This document shows positions 48,401-57,247 of a stretch of DNA of 64,000 nucleotides, piece by piece. The DNA lies in contig JAINUG010000115.1 in the NCBI GenBank assembly GCA_029706075.1, forward strand, positions 554,501-618,500, given 5' to 3'. The stretch is from Aldrovandia affinis. Its lineage: Eukaryota > Chordata > Actinopteri > Notacanthiformes > Halosauridae. Position 1 is the first letter of the stretch. Each line of letters starts with the position of its first letter. The notes beneath the pieces are model-generated. The model was given only the letters and a program-made list of their open reading frames with translations, ran no database searches and had not been told where the DNA came from. Position numbers and translations under genes: made by a program.

Positions 48401-51400
48401 AATGTTTGGTGGATGAGTTTTAAATTCTATTTGCTGAATTGACTGAATATAAATGGAATGTTTTCCATTTCTATTTGCCCTGGTTGCTTTGCATGCTGTG
48501 ATTTGTCGATGCGTATCCTCACCCGCTCCATCCGTCTGTCTGTCACGTAGCGAGTGGTACGGGTACCATTTCCCGGAGCTGGTCAAGATCGTGCCGGACA
48601 ACTCCACGTACTGCCGCATGACCCGTCTGATTGGGAATAGGAAGGAGCTGAGCGAGGAGAGCCTGGAGGGAATGGAGGAGGTGGTGATGGACAGCGCCAA
48701 GGCGCAGGCCATCCTGGAGGCCTCCCGGAGCTCCATGGGTCAGTACCAACCTGGGGTCTGACCTTCCAGACGTTTGTTTTAATTTGCTGAATCCCTCTTC
48801 TGCCTCGACTGATGTGCTCTTTTGCTGGTTGCTGTATTTGTAAAACCTCACACTTCGTCTCTCCCTAAACGTGGTCCTTTACACCCGCGCAGGCATGGAC
48901 ATCTCCCCCATCGACCTGATCAACATCGAGAGCTTCTCCAACAGGGTGATCTCGCTGGCCGAGTACAAACAGGAGCTGCAGGAGTACCTGCGCTCCAAGA
49001 TGGGGCAGGTGGCCCCCAACCTGGCGGCCCTCATCGGCGAAGTGGTGCGTGCTCACAGCCCGTCGACTCCGCATGCATGACCCCCCCTCCCCAACAGCCA
49101 CGGGACACATGATGTTATACCAAATCTGTCAATCCACTGATCTCTCTGATGACAGCCTCTAGGTGCTGATCTGTCCCGTGCTTGTGGCGATTTAACACAA
49201 AATGATCATTTCAGACCTACCAACCTGTACGCATTTTGCGTACAAAGCACGCAATTATTGGTCAAAATACGCATGTATGCAAATGTCAGCTGAAACTACG
49301 CAAAAAAAGAAAAAATTCAGAGGGGCGGAAAATGTAAGAAAACGTAAAAAAAAACTTTTTGCACCACGGACCAGGTCCGAGGGGCGCAATTATTTCGCGC
49401 ACCCCGTGCAGCTATTTTTCGCGTAGAACCCCCCCCCCGAAATAAATGATCTGGTCTCCTCCGTCTCCGTCGACAGAACATGGGGCGCCGTTACGTGCCT
49501 CGCACCGGGTGCTGGCAACCCAAGCTACGCCACTGGTCGCCCCCAACGCCACTGGTTGTACTCAAAAAAAAATTCCCAGGGTTGGCAGGTCTGTAATTTT
49601 ATAATAAACCCTGTAGATGCCAGCAACATTCTTGCAGATTACTGACAGTTTTAAGGAACGTGTTGGCATTCACCAATATTCAGAACTAAAATGATGTCAA
49701 GTTTTGGTTGGTAACCCATCTTTGAAAAAGGGGATCTGCAGGACCGTTGAAATATCACTAGCGTCTAAATGGTTAAGTATTTAGAATGCGTCGATGACCT
49801 AGGTCTGCACTCAACTTAGTAGATGTCTACTGGAAGGTCGCAGTGCCTACAGGCTTTGACTTGTCCAGACCACTATACGACTACAGCCTTCAACGCGCTG
49901 TAAAAGTGCAAACCAGTCTAATACAGAATACCCCCTCCCTCTAAGCCTACATGCAGATAACGGTGCTGGAGTGAGAGTGGATCTGATCGTTGTCCTCCCC
50001 TCTCTCCTCCAGGTCGGAGCGCGGCTTATCTCCCATGCCGGGAGCCTGACCAACCTGGCCAAGTACCCGGCCTCCACCGTGCAGATCCTGGGCGCGGAGA
50101 AAGCCCTGTTCAGGTATTTGCCCACCCCCCGTGTGGGGGCGACAGGTGGCTGCAGTGATGGCAGGGCCGGGGCCAAGCTGAGACGGGTGAGGGGGTGGCG
50201 TCCTGCCTCCCCTGCGTGATCCCTAACTCCTCCCCATGTACCCCACAGACTGAGTAGCCACCCAGGGCACTTGAGAGAGGTAGTTAAACTTGGACGTGTG
50301 GATGAGGTTACACAGGAATATGGTTCGAGGCTTTGAGTAGTAGCTAGTCTTAAGAGCATGTATGCAAGTCTATTTGAATAAAGTCTTTTTAGTTTGGGTG
50401 CTTTAGGTGGTGATAACCTTGATTGCATTCAAAAGGCAGAGCGTCGCAATGTGTTTCAGAGAGCATTGTGGGAGATTGAGTCCAGAGCTTGAGGTTTTAA
50501 AGCACGGGTGTCACTCATTCCATCGAGGGCTGAGCGTATGCAGGTTTTTGTTGCAACAGTGCACTATGCCAGGTGATTTCACTAATTTGCTCACTACTTC
50601 AACCAAGGAGGCGAACTAATTGGTCACCTGGTGTAGTGCATTGGTTGCACCAAAAAACCTGCATACGCTCGCCCTCGATGGAATGAGTGACGCTCATGTT
50701 TTAAAGGGTTTGACATGCTCTGGATTCCACCTCCATCAGGCCCTTTGTGAAACACTGGCGGTTTGCCTTTTGCGTGCACTCCAGCTTTCACATCCAGACC
50801 GCTGCAATGCCGATCCCTATGGCTGTTCAAACACACAGTTGGGGAAAGGGTATTTGTTTGGCTGGCAGCTTTAAACTGATTCTACCCTACCAACACAGAG
50901 CCCTGAAGACTAAAGGAAACACGCCCAAATACGGCCTGATTTTCCACTCCACCTTCATCGGCCGCGCCGCTGCCAAGAACAAGGGCCGCATCTCCCGTTA
51001 CCTGGCCAACAAGTGCTCGATCGCATCGCGCATCGACTGCTTCTCCGGTGAGCCTGGGTCCACAGCGGGAATATTACTGTATTGCCGTTTCCTGAAGCGA
51101 AATGCGGCTCCCCTCCCATTGTCTCGGAAGGTGGAATTTTCCACGGACTCTGCAATGATGCTCACATTTTTCGTCAACAGTATTCCATCCGTTCTGGGTG
51201 GATGGTGAGAGCTTAAATACTGAGCAAAGTCTTCTGCATGCCCGAGAGGTGGCCGGTCGGCCAGCTGTCTCGTTCTCCTGGCTTCACTGACCCCTCTCTC
51301 TCCCCCTCCGCTTCAGAGGTGCCCACCAGCGTGTTTGGGGACAAGCTGCGGGACCAGGTGGAGGAGCGTCTGTCCTTCTATGAGACTGGCGAAGCGCCGC

Positions 51401-53009
51401 GCAAGAACCTGGACGTCATGAAGGAGGCGGTGAAAGAGGTGAGGGTTGGGGCCTTGGACTCCAGCGGGGGCTGTTTAAAACACACATGGGTCAAATACTT
51501 TCGTTTTATTTATTTTTTTCTTTTCTCCAAAGGCCTGGTGTCCCAAGGTTCTGTTCAAATAAAACGCATAAATGGATTTACATTTACATTTTAAGCATTT
51601 AGCAGACGCTCTTATCCAGAGCGACTTACAAGATGTGCATTAATACCTCAATTCTAAATTGGCCTCAAGGGCAATTTTCTAATACGGTATTTCCAAATAA
51701 ACACTTTACCCAGTTTAATTTAAGATACCGGTTGGTCTTGTCCACATAACGTGCCATAAAATAAGCTACAGAGAACCACCTTGTGTGGGATTTGTGTGAG
51801 GGTTGAGTCGACCCCGGTGGCTTGCTGTGAGTGATGACCATCCTTTCCCCGACAATCACGTGGGGGTTCAAACTGATTTAATGAGCCTGACACAGCACAC
51901 GCTGACCTGTGGGGAGATGCCATGCTGGCACAGTAAAGATCTCGCTGTAACCGGACTGGACACGTTTATAGACCACTTTGGGCCGCGGTTCCTCCAGCTC
52001 ATGAATCCACGTGTTGCCCTAAGACACCCGGGCCAGTCACATCCACCTTGGATGCCCTGTGTACTTTGGCATATCCATTTGTACTGCACATATTAGCCTA
52101 GACTAAATTTGTTGCCCCTGTTGGTCAAAACCTCACCAGGCTGGAGAAGTTGCTACTGAGATCAAGCGAAAGCTGGAGAAGAAAGAGAAGAAACGCCAGA
52201 AGCGTGAGAAGAAGAAGCTGGAGGCACTGTCGACTGCAGAAGGAGAGGAAGAGGCGGCGGCGGCGAAGAGCAACGAAGAGGTAAGCCCCGTCGGCCGCCG
52301 GAAAGCCAAAGCGCGCCCGTGCATGGCTTGATTTATGACCGGACCTCACCACATGGTCCCGTCATAGTGTACGACATGCTACATGAACCCACCCCGAACC
52401 ATTGACCGGTCTCTTGCAGTAGACCTGTTCACTGAAGTGGGTGGAACAACACACTTTATCCATGGGCGAGAACTGCTTTGCCATTGAGGGGAAGAGAGAT
52501 TGTCAGTGTTAGGGGGTGTAACTAGCCCCCCTTGCTGATATTACATTTAGGTTTGAGATGTCTTATGTGGGGGTGTTGGGTGAATCAAAAAGATCCAGTG
52601 GGAAGGTTTGAGAACTGTACGTTTCCCCCCCTCCTCCCCATAGGATAATGTGGAAAACGGAGACACGGAAATCAAGAAGAAAAAGAAAAAGAAGCGTGCG
52701 GAGGAAGAAAAGGAGGCTGAAGTGGTGGTGGAAGAGGAGGCGCCGTCGAATGGCATGGAGGACACGCCCGTGACCAAGAAGAAGAAAAAGAAGCGTGTGG
52801 AGGAACCGGAGGAGGCTGCAGAGGTGATGGAAGTGGCGGAAGACGAGGCGCCATCAAACGGCGTGGAGGATACGCCTGTGACCAAGAAGAAAAAGAAGCG
52901 AAAGAGCGAGGCGATGGAACCGGAGCCGGAGCCTGCCGAGGTCACGCCCGAGACGCCACAGACCGAGAAAAAGAAGAAAAAGAAGAAAGCGAAGGCAGAG
53001 GACGAGTAG
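45448..53009 (+). CDS. nop56: Nucleolar protein 56, box C/D snoRNP core component (12 exons, 596 aa)
   Basis: Exons 45448-45450 (ATG only), 46513-46602, 46715-46829, 47210-47374, 47941-48139, 48551-48738, 48893-49044, 50013-50113, 50899-51047, 51317-51438, 52140-52280 and 52644-53009 sum to 1791 nt in frame, 596 aa (human about 594). NOP56 pairs with NOP58, fibrillarin and 15.5K to methylate rRNA 2'-O positions in the nucleolus. The start [20 protein letters not shown] is the NOP5NT domain. The Nop domain includes [10 protein letters not shown]-like [34 protein letters not shown] and [20 protein letters not shown]. The tail after about residue 425 is Lys/Glu-rich with repeated KKKKK blocks, typical of the family, including a tandem duplication [17 protein letters not shown]. 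Exon 1 with only the initiator ATG also occurs in mammals. Introns host several box C/D snoRNAs. The gene is tail to tail with ubap2. Confidence 0.97.
46968..47051 (+). ncRNA. snord110: Box C/D snoRNA, SNORD110-like (nop56 intron 3)
   Basis: C box GTGATGT (46979-46985), D' CTGA (47006-47009), C' GTGATGT (47016-47022) and D CTGA (47038-47041). A 10-bp terminal stem pairs GCTCAGGTGT (46968-46977) with ACATCTGAGC (47042-47051), with one G-U. The guide before D', AATCTGTCAATCC, is complementary over 13 nt to 18S rRNA GGATTGACAGATT. The fifth nucleotide upstream of D' faces the U that I count as human 18S U1288, the site assigned to SNORD110, which is also in NOP56. Confidence 0.92.
47765..47835 (+). 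ncRNA. Box C/D snoRNA candidate without recognised target (nop56 intron 4)
   Basis: C box GTGATGT (47776-47782), D' CTGA (47794-47797), C' CTGATGT (47802-47808) and D CTGA (47823-47826). Closing stem: CCTGA (47765-47769) pairs with TCAGG (47831-47835) and CTGT (47771-47774) with ACAG (47827-47830), with one bulged G. The two possible guides (TTATTAACTACA and TACTGAAAAG) were not matched by me to rRNA or U6. It could be a SNORD86-like or orphan snoRNA. Confidence 0.7.
48167..48251 (+). ncRNA. Box C/D snoRNA, SNORD110-type guide, second copy (nop56 intron 5)
   Basis: C box ATGATGT (48180-48186), D' CTGA (48208-48211), C' CTGATGA (48217-48223) and D CTGA (48237-48240). Terminal stem CACGGGACA (48167-48175) with TGTCCCGTG (48243-48251), 9 bp. 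It carries the same 18S guide AAATCTGTCAATCCA before D' as the intron 3 snoRNA, but the rest differs. Compared with the intron 7 copy it has a 3-nt insertion (CAC) between stem and C box, which loosens the kink-turn geometry. Confidence 0.85.
48357..48466. repeat. Fold-back MITE (AATTCAGGAAATT family), copy 2, nop56 intron 5
   Basis: CAATTCAGGAAATTAATTTA on the left is matched by TTTGCTGAATTGACTGAAT on the right in inverted sense. Lies between the snoRNA and exon 6. Confidence 0.65.
49099..49180 (+). ncRNA. Box C/D snoRNA, SNORD110-type guide, third copy (nop56 intron 7)
   Basis: C box ATGATGT (49109-49115), D' CTGA (49137-49140), C' CTGATGA (49146-49152), D CTGA (49166-49169), and the stem CACGGGACA/TGTCCCGTG (49099-49107 with 49172-49180). 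The guide AAATCTGTCAATCCA is identical to the intron 5 copy. The near-identity with intron 5 extends beyond the RNA (from about 49093 to 49213), showing duplication of a genomic segment of about 120 bp. This copy has the better spacing between stem and C box. Confidence 0.88.
49212..49593. mobile_element. MITE with CAGACCTGCCAACC ends, nop56 intron 7
   Basis: Left end CAGACCTACCAACCTG and right end CAGGGTTGGCAGGTCTG are inverted with two mismatches. The interior contains TACGC-rich sequence and A-runs and no coding capacity. It begins directly after the duplicated snoRNA segment. Flanking duplications are not clear; a hAT or related family is likely. Confidence 0.7.
50503..50698. mobile_element. 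hAT-type MITE with perfect 8-bp target duplication, nop56 intron 8
   Basis: Fold-back element related to the one at 40841: GGGTGTCACTCATTCCATCG at the left and CGATGGAATGAGTGACGCTC at the right, inversion continuing through GCATACGCTC and CAGGTGATTTCACTAAT. The 8-bp direct repeat TTTTAAAG flanks it exactly (50495-50502 and 50699-50706). Confidence 0.9.
51146..51231 (+). ncRNA. Box C/D snoRNA candidate with 18S complementarity (nop56 intron 9)
   Basis: C box ATGATGC (51155-51161; last base not consensus) and D box CTGA (51220-51223) are closed by GACTCTGC (51146-51153) with GCAAAGTC (51224-51231), 7 of 8 paired. Just after box C the segment ATTTTTCGTCA is complementary over 11 nt to 18S TGACGAAAAAT, near human positions 505-515, where SNORD11 and SNORD56 sites lie. 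The D' box is weak. In human, SNORD56 is hosted by NOP56, so this may be its counterpart, but guide register was not confirmed. Confidence 0.7.
51578..51647 (+). mobile_element. L2/SINE 3' tail fragment, nop56 intron 10
   Basis: TTTACATTTTAAGCATTTAG, CAGACGCTCTTATCCAGAGC and GACTTACAAGATGTGCATTA are the 3' end seen in the L2 copies at 455 and 36678. Only about 70 bp remain. Confidence 0.75.
51823..51897 (+). ncRNA. snord57: Box C/D snoRNA, SNORD57 (nop56 intron 10)
   Basis: C box GTGATGA (51831-51837) and D box CTGA (51887-51890) are closed by TGCTGTG (51823-51829) with CACAGCA (51891-51897). The 16 nt before D (AACTGATTTAATGAGC, 51871-51886) are perfectly complementary to 18S GCTCATTAAATCAGTT. 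The fifth nucleotide upstream of D faces an A that counts to position 99 in human 18S, the Am99 site assigned to SNORD57, which is also a NOP56 intronic snoRNA. Confidence 0.95.
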
Positions 53010-53999
53010 TGAACTCTGTCCTCACGACTGGACTTTATCTGAACCTGTACAGTTTTTGTTGACTGATATAATTGTGTGGTCGTCATAAGCCTTTGGGCTT
53101 GCTTAAACATAGAGGGGCATAAAGTGGTTCTTGGCTATGTGCAACCCATTATCCCCAATTTTTTTAAACTTAATTTTTCTTTTCACTGTGAAACCACTGT
53201 TTCTACAAGTGCCAATCAGTTTTTGAAAAATTATTTAAGCAATCTCAAAGCACTTTAAATGAACCTGAATGTATATAAAGATCTTCTGCTCTGCATGTGC
53301 CTTTCATGTCCATTTAATGCTACACACTTGACACGGGATGGCAGGGGGTCATTAGAACTTTGAGTACTGAAACGGCACGGCTGTGTAGGCAAGCAGAACC
53401 GCCCCGCCATTGGGAAACGATGGCTGGCCGGGTGCAGTAATGTTTTTACTGTTATGTGAAAATGGTAAGGCTTATTGGCTAATGCAAACCTGCTGTATGC
53501 AGGGTTTCCCCAATTTGCCTGAAATCCTTTTTCCATTATAGAAAGTGGTTGGATATTCCACTGGAAAGGCAGGGAACATCTTTCCATCTTTCAACATGAT
53601 CAATATAATTTACTATGCTCCAAGTCTTGTAGTCAACATTGACTGGTGCATGCTACGTGTGTTCATTTAAGTTTAAACCTTGAGCTAGCTTCCCTGACAT
53701 TACATTGTCATCCGTTCGTCATCCATGTGCAAGGCTGAGTGTAAAACCCTTTTGATTTGTAGGTCTGGCTACAGGAGCTGAAGGGACCATTTGATATTCA
53801 GAGCAGTAAGCCTGTGATGCTTCAGACTTCAAAAGATCAGTTGAGTTTAAATGGTTTAAAATACACCCATTTCCCTCAATGATTGACTTTTACATTCAGG
53901 TTTTTTTTTAATAGCCTAAGTTTATGCTCAGTGTAGAAGAGCTACAGGCTCAACTGAAATGTATGTTTATACTGATTTTAGAATGTAACTCGTAGAGCT

Positions 54000-54005
54000 A
54001 ATAAA
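54000..54005 (+). terminator. Poly(A) signal of nop56
   Basis: AATAAA about 990 bp after the stop codon, in an A/T-rich context. An earlier suitable signal was not seen. Confidence 0.6.
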
Positions 54006-54154
54006 AATCAATTTTGATAAATATTCCCATACTTTGTTTTTCTCAGTATTTATGAATGCACAAAATCATAACCATGGTAATTCACCTGTCAAGCATGTCC
54101 TTAGTACATGATCACATACATTTAAAGACAGACACCGCAAACTGCTCAGAAGTT

Positions 54155-54160
54155 TTTATT
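54155..54160 (-). terminator. Poly(A) signal of ubap2
   Basis: AATAAA on the minus strand, about 730 bp after the ubap2 stop codon. The two convergent transcripts would end within roughly 120 bp of each other. Confidence 0.5.
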
Positions 54161-54890
54161 TGGTGGGCAACAATTAAAACTATTAAAATCATATCAAATG
54201 AATGGGCTTTAAAGGGGAGGGGGGGTAGATACGTTTTAGCCAATAGGGGATTGGGGTGGGACAGGAAAACCACTAATTTTAATGGAAAGAAAGTAATTCA
54301 ATTTCAGCCCCCATATAGAAAATGTTTACAGACTGAAAAGGGAAAGGGGGGTAAGCTACAAAAAAAAATGGCTTCACCGTCAAATGCTTAATAATGGCAA
54401 TTTAGACAATTCTTCAGTTCAAAAAGCCTTTATGTATATAGAAAAATGTATTATGGTGCCTGTATAATTCAAGTATTGTCCCCCTCCAAGTTTTTCCATA
54501 AGTTCTCTCCTTTTATTTCCTTTTTTCTTTTCTTAAATGTATTTCATATCTTCCTAGTTTTGAAGTAAACAAAAACATCCTTCAAAAACAAAAATGCAGA
54601 AACCACATTTCATGTTATACTATTACATATATATACTGTATAAATACATACATAAATATTTTACATACAACAGCCAAAATTTTGAAAAAGGAAAAGAAAG
54701 TCAAAAGAACTACAGGAGGGGGGTGGGGGTGGGCGGTGGTAGTGTTTTTCTGTTAGCGTCACACTTAAAAAAGGGTTTATCCCACCACTCGCATCTGATC
54801 AGTCATAGATTCGTGGGTGGGCCCTTCGCTGGGGCCAGCGGAGGTGGGAGAGGGTGTGGGGGGAGACGGACCCCCGGACCCCCCCGCCCC

Positions 54891-57215
54891 TCAGTTGCCC
54901 CAGTAGGGTGAGCTGCCGTAACTGGACTTGTTGGCCTGGGTTTTCTGCTGCATGCTGCTGGACTGGCTACGCTGGCTTGGCCCGACCTGTAGACGCAGTG
55001 TTTGGAGGACTTACATTTAGGCATCCTATCCAGAGTGATTTGCACATCCTACTTTTTTTCTTATCCAAAAAAACTATTTACTTCTAACAATTTATGTTAA
55101 GTATGTTGCCGAAAAGTACAATGGCCGTGCCCCAGCTGAGAATTGAACCAGCAATCTGGTTACAAACCCAGTTCCCATTTATGTCAGTCACGCATATACA
55201 CCCCATAAAAATACACCCAAACCAATACACAACTATCCAATGAACACTAATTTAAGAATTTCATCACAAAATTCACAAATCACATGAAATCATTAGCACA
55301 CTTGTCCTATTGCATAATAGCGTAATAGCATAAATGCAGATTTTCTACAGACAGGAGCGAGTGCTCCCATCCCTTGGATCACACCTTGGGTCACATGTCA
55401 AGTGGTGATGGATGGGGTGCACGGTGCAGTGTGTTGATTTACGGGATTGTCCCAGGATTGGGGACGATTCCATTTCAATTCAGTACACTGTAAAAACCCT
55501 CATATGGCCATTTTTCAATTCACAAGTTGAATTTCAATGTAATTTCCTGAAATGAAATGGCTTTGACCCTCTACCCCAGGGGTGCCCAAGTTCAGTCCTA
55601 GAGATCTACTGGGTGTGCAGGCTTTTGTTCCAGCCCTTCACTAACACACCTGATTTGAACATTCATTGCCTTGACGAGCAGTTGATTAGCAGAATCAGGT
55701 GTGTTGAAGTGAAGGGCTGGAACAAAAGCCTGCACACCCAGTAGCTCTCCAGGACCGAACTTGGGCACCCCTGCTCTACCCTGATGAGTGCCGCAGTGCG
55801 CACGGCGCCTCACAGCAGGCGCGCCGGGTTCGAGCCTCACCTGGCTGTCCTGCGCGAGGTGGTGGTGCAGCAGCTGGGAGTGCGGCTGCTGGTGAGCAGG
55901 CAGGATGTGGAGGAAGGGGGCCGGGGCGTAGCCAGGGGCCCCTCCCGGGTTCAAGGGTCCCGTGCCCCCCAGAGCGGAGGGCAGGCTGAAGGGCGGGGGA
56001 GTCCCGGCGTGAAAACCCTGCTTGTCGAAGGACTGGATCGGGGGGCGAGAACAGGCACCGTTAGCGTCCGCAGGCCAGGACTTAAGCATCGTGTTCTTAA
56101 CTTCGATTAGGTCTTAGAACCTTAACTTAACAGGGTCAGCCTGAAAACGCAAGCTGAAAGCACGGTGCCCCGTCTCACCTGGGTCTTGTTGTAAACAGAA
56201 CCGCTGATATCTGGCACTCCAGAATTGCTGGACGTAACTGAGACACCTTGGAGGAGAGAACAGTGTTGATGTTCACCCCATTGCTAGGTAAACTAGCGCA
56301 GATGAAGTCACAAAGTATAAAACACCACAAACCAGTTTTGAATGGGGGGAGCGGCGTGTTCCTAACAAAGTATCGAGCAGTGGGCAAGCCAAAAACACAT
56401 TCCACTATTTTAATACAGCATCTCTGAACAGGGGTGCTGTGTGTGGGAATGGGGTCAATTCAGGAAATTCATTGAAATTCATTCAAAAGAAAAATCCTCA
56501 TTTTGGTCATTTTTCAATTCGTGAACAGATTTTAAATGAATTCCCTGAATTGAAACGGGATAGACCCAAACCCTGACTAAGCGTATTTGGGACACAGCTC
56601 GCTCTGCACCTTTCCCTGGGCCCGAGGCTGCAGATTTGGCCTGGGCTTGGGAGGAGCTGCTGTAACCCCCTTTGCCGTAGTCCCCTCCGGCCTGGGCCTG
56701 CGTCAGGTCATCATACCCTGTGGGAGGAAGAGGGGGAGAGACTCTTTCACGCAAACTGCTGGGTTTGGACTCAAGGGTGAAAAGGGTGGGCGCACCATTC
56801 ATGAATGCACAGCACAGACATGACAGTCTGAGAAAGAGCAATAGATTGCCTTAGATTAGAAAACGTATATATGCTTACTGCTTAATGTTACAAAGCCTGA
56901 CCCATCACTGAGGAGGAGGACATTATGTGTCCTGAAATCGGCATCAGTTCGCACAGACTGGGCCGAGACTTGGGGCTTTTGGCTCACCTGAGCTATACGT
57001 GTGCTGTCCGTAGCCGCTGGGCTGCTGGAAGGGGGTGGAGGGGTTGCCGAGGCCCACCCCGTGCTGCTTGGCCGAGGCGGGGGGCATGAACATGGTGTGG
57101 CCGTACTGGAAGGGGCTGGGCACCCCCGGAACCCCAGGGTAGTAGGGCAGGCCGGTGTAGCTGTAGCCAGGAGGCAGCGCGGGGTTGAGGAAGGCCTGCT
57201 GGGCGCTGTGGTGGC

Positions 57216-57247
<32 letters not shown>

